This document shows positions 1-8,306 of a DNA stretch of 64,000 nucleotides, piece after piece. The position numbers were made by a program, and so were the translations under genes. Numbering within the stretch: position 1 is the stretch's first letter; the number at the start of each line of letters is the position of its first letter. The stretch covers positions 1 through 64,000 of the forward strand of contig JAFTKH010000017.1 of NCBI GenBank assembly GCA_017453365.1, given 5' to 3'. The notes under the pieces are model-generated. The model was given only the letters and a program-made list of their open reading frames with translations. It was not told where the DNA came from and ran no database searches. The stretch comes from Clostridia bacterium (GTDB taxonomy: Bacteria > Bacillota > Clostridia > Oscillospirales > CAG-272).

Positions 1-81
1 GCACTTTTCAGTGCTCAGAATTCGTGTTGTTCAATTTTCAATGAGCAAGTTTTGCCGTACCTCCTCGAGGTCAGCTTGTCT

Positions 82-110
82 ATTATACTACAATTCTTCC
101 CTCTTGTCAA
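82..110 (-). promoter_or_regulatory. Consensus sigma-A promoter firing leftward out of the window
   Basis: On the reverse strand there is an exact TTGACA (105-110), a 17-base spacer and an exact TATAAT (82-87). The transcript would leave the window at base 1. Its leader contains GCTCATTGAAAATTGAAC, which resembles boxA/leader sequences before rRNA genes in Firmicutes. The promoter is seen directly. That it drives an rRNA or tRNA operon is inference, because the downstream gene lies outside the window. Confidence 0.75.
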
Positions 111-243
111 GCACTTTTTTCAACTTTTTTAAAGTTTTTTTCACAAGTTCACATAGATGTGCATTTAGCACAAATTTCCTTTAATAATGGCATGAAATAA
201 AGACAAAATAATATCAGAGCCGAGAAAAGGCAAGCCACGATAT

Positions 244-266
244 GCGGCGAGCCGGCCTCTCGCCGC
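244..266 (+). other. GC-rich hairpin in the leader of the spore-protein gene
   Basis: GCGGCGAG (244-251) pairs perfectly with CTCGCCGC (259-266) around a seven-base loop, about 40 bases before the spore-protein start. No T-run follows directly, so it is probably an mRNA-stabilising or leader structure rather than a terminator. Bases 111-243 are AT-rich and show no gene. I could not place a convincing sigma-G promoter there. Confidence 0.5.
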
Positions 267-307
267 TCGATAATATAGATTTTTAAAAAAACAGGAGAAT
301 TATTCTA

Positions 308-490
308 ATGGCTAAGAACAATCAGGCTAAGGCAGCTCTTGAAAAGGTAAAGATGGAGGCAGCTAACGAGGTTGGCGTTACTCTCAAGCAGGGTGACAAC
401 GGTGACCTCACCTCTCGTCAGGCCGGCAGCATCGGCGGCCAGATGGTTAAGAAGATGGTTGAGTCCTACGAGAACTCGATAAAGGGCTAA
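308..490 (+). CDS. Alpha/beta-type small acid-soluble spore protein
   Basis: A 60-residue protein matching the alpha/beta SASP family. These proteins coat spore DNA in the forespore, protect it from UV and heat, and are degraded at germination by the GPR protease. The family signature is clear: KMEAANEVGV in the N-terminal half, near the usual GPR cleavage site, and GDLTSRQAGSIGGQMVKKM in the DNA-binding half. The length is normal (60-70). A ribosome site (CAGGAGAATTATTCT) precedes the ATG. The gene is monocistronic and followed by a strong terminator. Forespore (sigma-G) control is expected from the family, but I could not point to the promoter. It is direct evidence that the organism forms spores. 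Confidence 0.96.
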   Translation: MAKNNQAKAALEKVKMEAANEVGVTLKQGDNGDLTSRQAGSIGGQMVKKMVESYENSIKG

Positions 491-521
491 TTTCCACTAA
501 AGCTTCTTTTCCGAATGAAAC

Positions 522-550
522 AGGACTGCGGAATTCCGCAGTCCTTTTCT
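522..550 (+). terminator. Rho-independent terminator of the spore-protein gene
   Basis: A perfect 24-base palindrome (522-545, arms AGGACTGCGGAA/TTCCGCAGTCCT) is followed by TTTCT. The U-run lies on the + side, so it terminates the spore-protein transcript. Confidence 0.93.
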
Positions 551-577
551 ACATTACGCTTACACTAGGATGTATAA

Positions 578-2023
578 TTAATTAATAAGAAGAAAAACCA
601 AAGCTGCAAAAGCGGCAGCAAATATGCCGGAGAGCATATTGACGGCATCGTTATCAATAAAGGAGAGCCCTCGAGCATGTTCTGTCGGCTCGCCACAATG
701 AAGAGTCTTCTCCGTAAGCTTGCCGCAAATGCGGCATTTGTATTTCGCCTGAACAAGAGAGCCTAAAAGGCTATCAAAGACACCGCCGAGAAATGCAGCG
801 CCCGTTATTATCAATGCTTCGGCGAAATCAACAACACCGAAGGCATAGGCTATCATACTCATACCGTACGCCGCGACGAGAGAGGAAAATGTACCGAGCA
901 AGGACATTCCGCCGCTGATACCGCTCTCGCAAGCCTTCCATCTGAAGGGGTCGTAGGTGCGCTTCGCCGCGATGCCTATTCCCGAGGAAACCGTGTCGGC
1001 CAAGGCTTCCGCAAGAGCCGCCGAAAATGCTATTATAAAGACACGCTCACGAGAGCCGAGATAAAGTAATGCACATAGCCCCGCGAGCATCCCGTTTGCT
1101 ATTACCTGCATATAATCGCGGCAGTCGCCCTTCGCCGTTTCCTCCGTTCTGCCCTGCTTTTTTACGCGTTTTTTGAATTTGTCAACTAAAACTGCAAGCA
1201 CAAAGAAGGTTCCCAGAAGCACAAACCCGAAATTTCCGAGTGACACGGAGATAAATAGGTCAATGACAACAGCCATAACGACTCCGCCGAAGGTGAGTGC
1301 ACGTTTTTTATATGCAACAGCTATAAACCAAGGTGAGAGAAGAATCGGCACAAGGTAAAACCCGATATTTTCAAAATACATAAAGCCTGCGGTGAGTGCA
1401 GTACATCCCCACGTTATCGTGATATTATCAAGGCCGCGTCCCGTTACAATCTCGAGTGTCACGGAAAGAAAAGCTATGGCAAGTGCATGCCATACGGAGA
1501 GCCCCATACCATAAATCAAGTTAAGAACAAAGGTAGCGCCGAAGGATGCTATGAAATTAGCAATGGTTCCAAACAGCGTTTTGTTTGCGTAAATATTTGG
1601 ATTTCTCTTGGTAATAGCCTGTCCGACAACTCCTGCAAAGCCATCACCGACAGACGTACACATTATACCTACACCAAACGGGAGCATAACCTCCGGAACA
1701 AAGCACCCTACTATAGCAACGCCCGTCATAGCAACGGCATAATATACGGTGCCGGGGGCATTATCGTTATCCGAAGATATCATAGGCATCAGCTTCCACC
1801 TATATGCTGCGACGAGAAGAAGAAGGAAAAACACACAGACTGCAAGAAAATGCAGACCGGCTCCAAGAAAATGATAAAGTATCACCCATTCAAATCCTAC
1901 AAATATATGAACAACCTTCCTGGTTATTTTCTTGGTTACTCCAAGCTTATACAGCAAAAGAGCAAAAAGCAGGCACAGAAATGCATAGCCCGCACCAAAG
2001 AGATATCCTTTTAAAATCTCCAT
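578..2023 (-). CDS. DUF92-type polyprenol kinase-like membrane protein, two-domain fusion
   Basis: A 481-residue polytopic membrane protein that joins two families. Residues 1-230 resemble the dolichol/phytol kinase (VTE5-like, CTP-dependent) group, with GDGFAG at 126-131 and NKTLFGT at 147-153. Residues ~300-480 are a DUF92/TMEM19 (VTE6, phytyl-phosphate kinase-like) domain with several glycine-rich helices. In plants the two activities phosphorylate phytol in consecutive steps. Here a single protein could convert an isoprenoid alcohol to its diphosphate in the membrane; the substrate is unknown. A short Cys cluster (CRICG, ~445) interrupts the C-terminal part. The ATG follows GAGGACGTGTA, and a good promoter lies just upstream. 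The family is seen; the activity is inferred. Confidence 0.8.
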   Translation of the reverse strand: MEILKGYLFGAGYAFLCLLFALLLYKLGVTKKITRKVVHIFVGFEWVILYHFLGAGLHFLAVCVFFLLLLVAAYRWKLMPMISSDNDNAPGTVYYAVAMTGVAIVGCFVPEVMLPFGVGIMCTSVGDGFAGVVGQAITKRNPNIYANKTLFGTIANFIASFGATFVLNLIYGMGLSVWHALAIAFLSVTLEIVTGRGLDNITITWGCTALTAGFMYFENIGFYLVPILLSPWFIAVAYKKRALTFGGVVMAVVIDLFISVSLGNFGFVLLGTFFVLAVLVDKFKKRVKKQGRTEETAKGDCRDYMQVIANGMLAGLCALLYLGSRERVFIIAFSAALAEALADTVSSGIGIAAKRTYDPFRWKACESGISGGMSLLGTFSSLVAAYGMSMIAYAFGVVDFAEALIITGAAFLGGVFDSLLGSLVQAKYKCRICGKLTEKTLHCGEPTEHARGLSFIDNDAVNMLSGIFAAAFAALVFLLIN

Positions 2024-2055
2024 TACACGTCCTCTTTTTATAAAAGTCCTCGTAC

Positions 2056-2084
2056 AGTATACAATATTTTTCTATAAAAGTCAA
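2056..2084 (-). promoter_or_regulatory. Sigma-A promoter of the DUF92 fusion gene
   Basis: Reverse-strand TTGACT (2079-2084), 17-base spacer, TATACT (2056-2061), about 30 bases before the start codon. Confidence 0.7.
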
Positions 2085-2092
2085 CATTTCTA

Positions 2093-2139
2093 AATAAATA
2101 AAAGAACGAAGACGGAAAATAATCACATCTTCGCTCTTT
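2093..2139 (-). terminator. Terminator downstream of the small beta-domain gene
   Basis: Read on the reverse strand, AAAGAGCGAAGA (2128-2139) pairs with TCTTCGTTCTTT (2101-2112, one G-U pair) and runs into TTATTTATTTA. It ends the 2152-2496 transcript. Confidence 0.7.
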
Positions 2140-2151
2140 CAAGGAGAAAAA

Positions 2152-2496
2152 CTATATCTCCTCATTATCAGTCGACTTATACTGGCTGTCCTCTTCCTCC
2201 GTATCAGGAATTACTTCCTTTCCGGGAATGACAATACCGTGCTTCATCGAATGAAGGTTCTCCGCAAGCTTCTTATCGATAATGCTCTGTTTTATAGCAC
2301 TGACCTTCGCAATGTCGGAGAGTATTTCCTCACTTACCGTCCCGTCGGCGAGAGTAAGGTATTTTTCAAAGGAATCGGGATATACGAAGCTTTTTACAGC
2401 CCCTTCAAACTGTATAGTCATATACTTACCGTCCGTGGACACGACAGTGCCAAGACCGAACGCTTTATGTCTAACCTCGAGATTATCTAAATTCAT
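2152..2496 (-). CDS. Small protein with a UvrD-C-terminal/Tudor-like beta domain
   Basis: A 114-residue protein. Residues ~8-45 carry the pattern HKAFGLGTVVS followed by a beta strand with IQFEGAVKSF. This resembles the small SH3/Tudor-like fold at the C-terminus of UvrD-type helicases and in short clostridial proteins of unknown role. The C-terminal third is acidic and looks disordered (EEEDSQYKSTDNEEI). I start it at 2496, where GGAGGT lies four bases before the ATG; an ATG six codons upstream lacks a ribosome site. The gene is monocistronic. In UvrD this module contacts RNA polymerase, so binding of a nucleic-acid enzyme is possible, but no function can be assigned. Confidence 0.6.
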   Translation of the reverse strand: MNLDNLEVRHKAFGLGTVVSTDGKYMTIQFEGAVKSFVYPDSFEKYLTLADGTVSEEILSDIAKVSAIKQSIIDKKLAENLHSMKHGIVIPGKEVIPDTEEEDSQYKSTDNEEI

Positions 2497-2718
2497 ATTG
2501 ACCTCCGTAAACAAATATTAGCATACGCAATATTTTTTCGCCTTATACGTCAAAAGCGGTGGTAATTATAGCAGATATATATGTCCAAAGTATGAACAAA
2601 CGAAAGTTTTTTTGTGTTTTTTACTTTTCGCTATCCAAATAGTATAAAAGACTCCGAACTTTTATGTATAATATGCCGATTTATGATAATTGTTACAGAA
2701 AAAATATGTCATAAAGGC

Positions 2719-2750
2719 GCCGCAACGGACAATACATCACCCGTTGCGGC
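2719..2750 (-). terminator. Probable terminator of gpmI
   Basis: GCCGCAACGG (2719-2728) and CCGTTGCGGC (2741-2750) form a perfect 10-bp stem, 17 bases past the gpmI stop on the reverse strand. The U-run is weak. The rest of 2497-2718 is AT-rich with no gene. Confidence 0.7.
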
Positions 2751-2766
2751 AGTATAAATATTCAAT

Positions 2767-4422
2767 TTAACCAAGCTCAACCATCGATTCATCCCATATT
2801 TCGGGTGCCTCAAAGCCAAGGAGATTTACTGTAGTTGCTGCAACGGACGAAAGACCGAGGTCCGTACGCTCTGTCTTAACAGAGTATTTATCAGCAGTGA
2901 AATTATCATATATTATAAAAGGAACGGGGTTGAGAGTATGACTGGTCTTCGCTTTAAAGGAGCCGTCCTTCCCTGCCTTCGGAGCTTTTGTCTTCTTATC
3001 TATCTCGTACATTTCATCAGCGTTTCCGTGGTCAGCAGTGATAAGAGCAACACCCTCAAGCTCATCGATAACCTTCAATATACGCGCGAGCTGAAGGTCA
3101 AGAGCCTCCATGGAGCACTCGGTCGCAAGGAAGGAGCCCGTGTGGCCTACCATATCTCCGTTCGGGAAATTCACGCGAAGATATTTATATTTTCCGCTGC
3201 GAAGGCACTCGATAAGCTTATCGGTTATTTCCGCGCACTTCATCCACGGCCTTTCCTCAAAGGGAACTACGTCAGATGGTATTTCTATATAGGTTTCAAG
3301 CTCCTCGGAGAATTTACCGGACTTATTTCCGTTCCAGAAATAGGTAACGTGTCCGTATTTCTGAGTTTCGGAGATTGCGAGCTCGGGAATACCGGCTGAA
3401 ACAAGGTATTCTGTCATTGTATTTGATATTTCGGGGGGATTCACGAGAAAGCGTGAGGGGATATGAAGGTCGCCGTCATACTCAAGCATACCTGCATAAA
3501 GCACCTTCGGCACTCTCTTCCTATCGAACTTATCAAATTCGGCTCCGGACTCAAACGCCTTCGATATTTCTATCGAGCGGTCTCCTCGGAAATTAAAGAA
3601 CACTACGGAATCTCCGTCCTCAACAGTGCCTACGGGCACGCCGTTCTTCGCGATTACAAATGCGGGAAGGTCTTGGTCTATAACGCCCGTTTCTGCTCTA
3701 TAGGCAGTGATAGCCTCCTCTGCCGACGCAAACTGTCTTCCCTCTCCGAGGACGTGCGTCTTCCAACCGAGCTCGACCATTCCCCAGTTAGCCTCGTATC
3801 TGTCCATAGTTATCTGCATCCTTCCGCCGCCAGATGCAATAGCTATATCAAAGCTGTCGGAGCGCAGTGACTCAAGATATTCCTCGAAGGGACGAACGTA
3901 GTCAAGAGCGCTTGTCTCACCGACGTCACGGCCGTCGAGAAGTATATGGACTCTTACTCGCTCAACACCGGAGTTCTTCGCATTATCTATAAGTGCCTTT
4001 AAGTGGTCTATATGGGAATGAACGTTTCCGTCCGAGAAAAGACCGAGGAAATGCATAGTAGAGCCGTTTGCCTTAACCCCTGCGACAAGAGCCTGCCAGG
4101 TATCAGATGCAAAGAGCTTCCCCGTTTCAATTGACTGCGAAACAAGCTTTGCGCCCTGTGCAAAAACCTGGCCCGAGCCAAGAGCATTATGTCCGACCTC
4201 GGAGTTACCCATATCATCGTCGCTGGGAAGACCGACAGCGGTGCCGTGCGCTCTTATTGCGAGCATAGGATAATCCTTCATAAGTCTGTCGAGAGTGGGC
4301 GTATGAGCAGCGGCAACAGCATTCGCACCGTTATCAGGCGCGAGTCCAACACCGTCCATAACTATAGTAAGGAGTGGGCCATTGACTCCTTCGAAATTCT
4401 TTGATTTCACAAGCTTTGCCAT
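2767..4422 (-). CDS. gpmI: 2,3-bisphosphoglycerate-independent phosphoglycerate mutase
   Basis: A 551-residue cytoplasmic glycolytic enzyme interconverting 3- and 2-phosphoglycerate. It belongs to the alkaline-phosphatase superfamily and needs Mn2+. The first metal aspartate is in MDGVG (D23), the nucleophile Ser74 sits in GNSEVGH, and the second metal cluster includes ITADHGNADE near residue 455. It is ~40 residues longer than the classic ~510-residue enzyme, mostly in the phosphotransferase domain, as in other anaerobe homologues. Start 4422 is preferred: AAAGGT lies eight bases upstream of ATG, whereas a longer TTG start would overlap the topoisomerase gene. It lies just downstream of the GyrB-like gene, so co-transcription is likely. 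Confidence 0.95.
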   Translation of the reverse strand: MAKLVKSKNFEGVNGPLLTIVMDGVGLAPDNGANAVAAAHTPTLDRLMKDYPMLAIRAHGTAVGLPSDDDMGNSEVGHNALGSGQVFAQGAKLVSQSIETGKLFASDTWQALVAGVKANGSTMHFLGLFSDGNVHSHIDHLKALIDNAKNSGVERVRVHILLDGRDVGETSALDYVRPFEEYLESLRSDSFDIAIASGGGRMQITMDRYEANWGMVELGWKTHVLGEGRQFASAEEAITAYRAETGVIDQDLPAFVIAKNGVPVGTVEDGDSVVFFNFRGDRSIEISKAFESGAEFDKFDRKRVPKVLYAGMLEYDGDLHIPSRFLVNPPEISNTMTEYLVSAGIPELAISETQKYGHVTYFWNGNKSGKFSEELETYIEIPSDVVPFEERPWMKCAEITDKLIECLRSGKYKYLRVNFPNGDMVGHTGSFLATECSMEALDLQLARILKVIDELEGVALITADHGNADEMYEIDKKTKAPKAGKDGSFKAKTSHTLNPVPFIIYDNFTADKYSVKTERTDLGLSSVAATTVNLLGFEAPEIWDESMVELG

Positions 4423-4442
4423 AATAATGTACCTTTCGTTTA

Positions 4443-6431
4443 TCAAATATCCGCATCCCGGACATAAAGATGTCCGTTATCGGTAATGTATTTCTTTCTT
4501 TCAGCAAGCGCATCACCGAGAAGCACCTCGAACATACGCTCGGTTTCCACAGCATCGGCAGGAGTTACCGCAATAAGTCTTCTCGTCGTCGGGCACATCG
4601 TGGTCTGCCACATCATCTCGGCGGTATTCTCGCCAAGACCCTTCGAGCGCTGTATGGTATACTTCTTATTTCCGAGCTTGGAGAGTATTTCGGTCTTCTC
4701 CTGCTCGTTATAAGCAAAATACGTATCCCCACCTGCCGTTATCTCAAAGAGCGGTGACTCGGCTATAAAGACCTTCCCCTTCTCAATCAGTGTCGGAAGA
4801 AGACGGTAAAACATCGTAAGAAGAAGTGTTCTTATCTGGAAGCCGTCCTCGTCGGCATCGGTGCATATTATTATCTTGCTCCACTTAAGAAGATTGTAAT
4901 CGAAGGTGGAAAGCGCACCGGGCTTTTTCGTCTTTACCTCGACGCCGCACCCGATAACCTTAAGAAGATCTATTATGATATCGCTCGCAAATATCTTGTC
5001 ATAGCTGCTCTTCATACAGTTGAGTGTTTTACCTCTGACAGGCATTATTGCTTGGAAATCAGCGCTTCTGCCGAGCTTACAGCTCGAAGCGGCCGAATCT
5101 CCCTCAACTATATATATCTCGCGAAGCTCGGGGTCCTTCGACGAGCACGGAATAAATTTCTCAACTCTGTTCGCAACGTCGATAGTACCTGTAAGCTTCT
5201 TCTTGATATCAACCTTATGCTTTTCAGCTTCCTCGCGCGAGCGCTTATTCAGGAGAACCTGATTTACTATTTGATTTGCAACCGAAGCATTTTCGGTAAG
5301 ATAAATCTCGAGATTTTGCTTAAGAAAATCCGTCAAGGCCTTCTGAATAAAGGCATTGGTTATCGCCTTCTTCGTCTGGTTCTCGTAAGATGTTTGAGTA
5401 GAAGCGGAGTTAATGATTATAGCGAGGTTGTCCGAAATGTCCTGGAAGGATATCTTCGGCTCGTTTTTATTGTACTTATTCTGTGCCTTGATATGCTTGT
5501 CCAAGGCGTAGGCAAAGGCATTTTTCACTGCCTTATCGGGCGCACCGCCATACTCCAAGAATGAAGAGTTGTGATAATATTCTGTCATTCCGGATTTCGC
5601 AAAGCAGAAGGTTATCTCCGCCTTTACCTTATAATCGGGGAGGTCCTCTCTATCACGTCCCTTTGTTTCGAAGCGCCAAAGGACAGGCGGAGTGATAGTA
5701 ATACCGTCGGTTATCTCCGCTATATAATCTGCGATACCCTGCTCGTAATAAAATTCCGAACGCTCGAATTTTCCCTTCGTGCGTTCTACCTCTAGAATAA
5801 ATTTTATTCCCGCGTTTACGAACGCCTGACGGCGCATTGTAGCAGCAAGAAATTCTGCCGGAATATCTATCTCCTTAAATACTTTAAGGTCCGGGCGCCA
5901 GCGTATAATTGTTCCGTGGCGCTTATCTCCCGGCTTTATATCGGTCACAGAGAGAGTCCCTACAGGATTGCCCGCTTTAAAATTCATCTCGGAGACCATT
6001 TTATTCGAATAAGACCTAACGTTCATATACTCACTCGAATACTGTGTGGCGGTGGCTCCTAAACCGTTAAGACCGAGGGCGAACTCGTATGCCGCATTTC
6101 CCTCGTTATTGTCGTACTTACCGCCTGCGTAAAGCTCGCAGAAGACAAGCTCCCAGTTCCAGCGCTTCTCCTTATCGTTATACCCAAGGGGAACTCCGCG
6201 CCCAAAATCCTCAACCTCAATGGAAAGGTCAAGAAATTTCTTAACGATTATCTTATCGCCGTATCCCTCGCGCGCCTCGTCAACCGAGTTCGCGAGAATT
6301 TCTATAAAGGAGTGTTGACAGCCTATAAGGTCGTCAGAACCGAAGATAACAGCCGGTCTTTTCCTTACTCTGTCAGCACCCTTCAGTGATTTTATACTCT
6401 GCTCGTTGTAGTCCGCTTTTCTAACTGCCAC
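4443..6431 (-). CDS. Second GyrB/ParE-like type II topoisomerase subunit
   Basis: A 662-residue ATPase subunit of a type IIA topoisomerase. The GHKL pocket is present (E44 and N48 in EILANSVDEA, D75-G in DFGRGVP, GLNGLGATATQ), as is the TOPRIM domain (IYIVEGDSAA, then CTDADEDG) and KGLGE near the C-terminus. It is more divergent than canonical GyrB: the residue before the ATP-site Asn is Ala instead of Asp, and EGDSAGGS reads EGDSAASS. Clostridia often carry such a paralogue beside ordinary gyrAB. No gyrA/parC-like partner gene adjoins it. The start is GTG, 11 bases after AGGAGG, behind a perfect promoter. Catalytic competence looks intact; its role in supercoiling or decatenation is unknown. 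Confidence 0.88.
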   Translation of the reverse strand: MAVRKADYNEQSIKSLKGADRVRKRPAVIFGSDDLIGCQHSFIEILANSVDEAREGYGDKIIVKKFLDLSIEVEDFGRGVPLGYNDKEKRWNWELVFCELYAGGKYDNNEGNAAYEFALGLNGLGATATQYSSEYMNVRSYSNKMVSEMNFKAGNPVGTLSVTDIKPGDKRHGTIIRWRPDLKVFKEIDIPAEFLAATMRRQAFVNAGIKFILEVERTKGKFERSEFYYEQGIADYIAEITDGITITPPVLWRFETKGRDREDLPDYKVKAEITFCFAKSGMTEYYHNSSFLEYGGAPDKAVKNAFAYALDKHIKAQNKYNKNEPKISFQDISDNLAIIINSASTQTSYENQTKKAITNAFIQKALTDFLKQNLEIYLTENASVANQIVNQVLLNKRSREEAEKHKVDIKKKLTGTIDVANRVEKFIPCSSKDPELREIYIVEGDSAASSCKLGRSADFQAIMPVRGKTLNCMKSSYDKIFASDIIIDLLKVIGCGVEVKTKKPGALSTFDYNLLKWSKIIICTDADEDGFQIRTLLLTMFYRLLPTLIEKGKVFIAESPLFEITAGGDTYFAYNEQEKTEILSKLGNKKYTIQRSKGLGENTAEMMWQTTMCPTTRRLIAVTPADAVETERMFEVLLGDALAERKKYITDNGHLYVRDADI

Positions 6432-6480
6432 GAAGTGTAAAACCTCCTAAATTAAGGTAAAACATAATATTACAGATGAT

Positions 6481-6509
6481 ATTATAACACGGGCAAAATC
6501 AATTGTCAA
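6481..6509 (-). promoter_or_regulatory. Consensus sigma-A promoter of the GyrB-like/gpmI transcript
   Basis: Reverse-strand TTGACA (6504-6509), 17-base spacer and TATAAT (6481-6486); both hexamers are perfect. Confidence 0.85.
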
Positions 6510-6576
6510 GGAGTTTTATGGCGTGCAAATCAGCCAAAGCGAAAAAAGAAAAGTTTGAAAGAAAGGGGCGGAGCGC

Positions 6577-6605
6577 TTGATTTTCCCGTTGCTCTATGCT
6601 ACAAT
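6577..6605 (+). promoter_or_regulatory. Sigma-A promoter of the YfcE-type gene
   Basis: TTGATT (6577-6582), 17-base spacer, TACAAT (6600-6605), 26 bases before the ATG. Confidence 0.65.
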
Positions 6606-6631
6606 AAGATAAAAAACAGAGAGGTGTTTTT

Positions 6632-7177
6632 ATGAAGCTTCTTATCTGCTCCGACATACACGGTGATATCGGCGGCGCCCGTGCCGCAGTAGATTTTTTC
6701 GAGAGGCATAGCTGTGACAAACTGCTCATTCTCGGTGATATTCTCTACCACGGGCCAAGAAACGACCTGCCCGATGGATACGCACCCAAGGCGGTAACAG
6801 AGCTGCTGAACAAATACGCAGACAGGATAATAGCAGTGCGCGGAAACTGCGACGCCGAGGTAGACGGTATGGTGTTAAAATTCCCTATAGATGCTGACTA
6901 CGTTATACTCGATGACGGCAGCACCTATATTTTCGCGACACACGGACATCATTACAATACCGAGAAGCCCCCAGCGCTTCCCTCCGGGGCAGTTCTTCTG
7001 CACGGACATACACACGTGCAATGCTCTGTAGAATTCGGTAACGGCAACCTCTATCTCAACCCGGGCTCGGTGTCCTTACCGAAGGAAGGCAACCCGAAAA
7101 CGCTTCTGATCTATGAGAACTCCGTGTTCACTCTTTACGACCTTGACGGAAATATTATGTGGGTGACAAATTCTTAA
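6632..7177 (+). CDS. yfcE: YfcE-family metallophosphodiesterase
   Basis: A 181-residue calcineurin-like phosphoesterase. The dinuclear-metal motifs are complete and in order: DIHGD (D8, H10), GDILYHGPRN, GNCD, ATHGHH and HGHTH. The family hydrolyses phosphodiesters with Mn2+; for E. coli YfcE only artificial substrates are known, so the physiological substrate is open. Length is normal. GAGAGGTG precedes the ATG. The gene has its own promoter and terminator and stands alone between the divergent topoisomerase gene and the aminotransferase. Confidence 0.93.
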   Translation: MKLLICSDIHGDIGGARAAVDFFERHSCDKLLILGDILYHGPRNDLPDGYAPKAVTELLNKYADRIIAVRGNCDAEVDGMVLKFPIDADYVILDDGSTYIFATHGHHYNTEKPPALPSGAVLLHGHTHVQCSVEFGNGNLYLNPGSVSLPKEGNPKTLLIYENSVFTLYDLDGNIMWVTNS

Positions 7178-7200
7178 TTTTTGATATTTATTTTTTGGCA

Positions 7201-7248
7201 GAGTGCATAGCATTTATCTTTTTTCAAGATGATGCTATGCTCTTTTTT
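7201..7248 (+). terminator. Terminator of the YfcE-type gene
   Basis: GCATAGCAT (7205-7213) pairs with ATGCTATGC (7232-7240), with extra ATCTT/AAGAT pairs inside, then TCTTTTTT. Confidence 0.9.
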
Positions 7249-7307
7249 CACACCGTTAACCTTCTCTGCATATATTATTTCCAGAAAAATTATGCGAGGT
7301 GCAAGCT

Positions 7308-8138
7308 ATGGATTTTGCCTATTATAACGGGAGTTACTTACCTTATGACGACCTGACGCTTCCTCTCTGTGACAGGGCGATTTTTTTCGGTGACGGTGTT
7401 TACGAATGCCTTGTCGGTGGGGGCGGTGAGATATATCAATGGAGCGAACACATTGAGAGACTTCGCCGCGGAGTAGCTTTTATGCGGATGGACTTTTCCG
7501 CTTACGGCAAGCTTCTCTACATTGTAAAGAAGCTTATTGAGCTTACGGGGCTGCAAAGATATACCGTCTACCTTCAAATTTCGAGAAGAGCGGAGAGAAG
7601 AGTTCACGCGACACAGGATTTTTCACGCACAAACCTACTCGTAACGGTCACGGAGCTCCCCTCCTTCCCCCGCAGTGACGTTTCGCTGATTTCACGCAAC
7701 GATATTCGCTACAAAATGTGTAACGTAAAAACCCTTAACCTTTTACCGTCTGTGCTTGCATCTCACGATGCTCTCTTAGCCGGCGCTGATGAGACTGTTT
7801 TCATCCGCGACGGAATTGTGACGGAATGCGCTCATTCAAACCTCTTCATTCTGGAGCAGGGCGTTCTTCTCACTCATAAAACTGACGAGCTTATTCTCCC
7901 CGGAATCACACGTGCAACGCTGATAAAAATTGCCGAGCGCCGAGGAATACCGACGCGTGAGTGCTCCTTCACCCTCGAACGGCTTATTGCGGCCGACGAG
8001 GTACTGATTACGAGCACGACACGGCTCGCCAGACGCGCGAGGAGCATCGACGGAGTTCAGCTCAAAATGAAGGCTGCGGCAACGGCCGAGCTGCTTATTG
8101 CCGACTTGCGCTCGGACTTTAGCGAATTTTGTTGTTAA
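7308..8138 (+). CDS. dat: Class IV aminotransferase, probably D-amino-acid (D-alanine) aminotransferase
   Basis: A 276-residue fold-type IV PLP enzyme. The best match is D-alanine aminotransferase, which exchanges amino groups between D-amino acids and 2-oxo acids and supplies D-Ala/D-Glu for cell wall. It has DRAIFFGDGVYE (22-33), HIERLRRG (48-55) and the PLP lysine K141 in NVKTLNLLPSVLA, a typical Dat sequence, then TECAHSNLF and ITSTTR in the phosphate-binding half. Branched-chain aminotransferase or aminodeoxychorismate lyase are alternatives, but KTLNLL favours Dat. ATG 7308 follows GCGAGGTG; a start three codons earlier has worse spacing. No clear terminator follows, so some readthrough toward the hydrogenase operon is possible. 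Confidence 0.82.
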   Translation: MDFAYYNGSYLPYDDLTLPLCDRAIFFGDGVYECLVGGGGEIYQWSEHIERLRRGVAFMRMDFSAYGKLLYIVKKLIELTGLQRYTVYLQISRRAERRVHATQDFSRTNLLVTVTELPSFPRSDVSLISRNDIRYKMCNVKTLNLLPSVLASHDALLAGADETVFIRDGIVTECAHSNLFILEQGVLLTHKTDELILPGITRATLIKIAERRGIPTRECSFTLERLIAADEVLITSTTRLARRARSIDGVQLKMKAAATAELLIADLRSDFSEFCC

Positions 8139-8205
8139 ATTACACAAAGATTGATAAAAAAATAACATACTTTTGCACTAAAATTTAGACTTTTTATATA
8201 TAGTA

Positions 8206-8234
8206 TTGCATTTTAAATTTAACTGTGGTATAAT
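8206..8234 (+). promoter_or_regulatory. Sigma-A promoter of the hydrogenase operon
   Basis: TTGCAT (8206-8211), exact 17-base spacer, perfect TATAAT (8229-8234). It lies 72 bases before hydC and is the only strong promoter seen before the ten-gene run ending at 16497. Confidence 0.82.
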
Positions 8235-8306
8235 TGCTTAGTAATGTAAGTACTTTTGATTTTGCTCATCAAAGCTACGGCATTAAAAATACAGGAGGAT
8301 TTAAAA

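Noticed and set aside
120-300. Sigma-G promoter for the spore-protein gene
   Set aside because: Expected from the family, but no -35/-10 pair with correct spacing stood out, so none is annotated.
8132-8147. TTGT-N8-ACAA dyad upstream of the hydrogenase promoter as a possible Rex site
   Set aside because: It overlaps the end of the preceding gene, lies ~60 bases before the -35, and does not match the 18-base TTGTTAAnnnnTTAACAA consensus.
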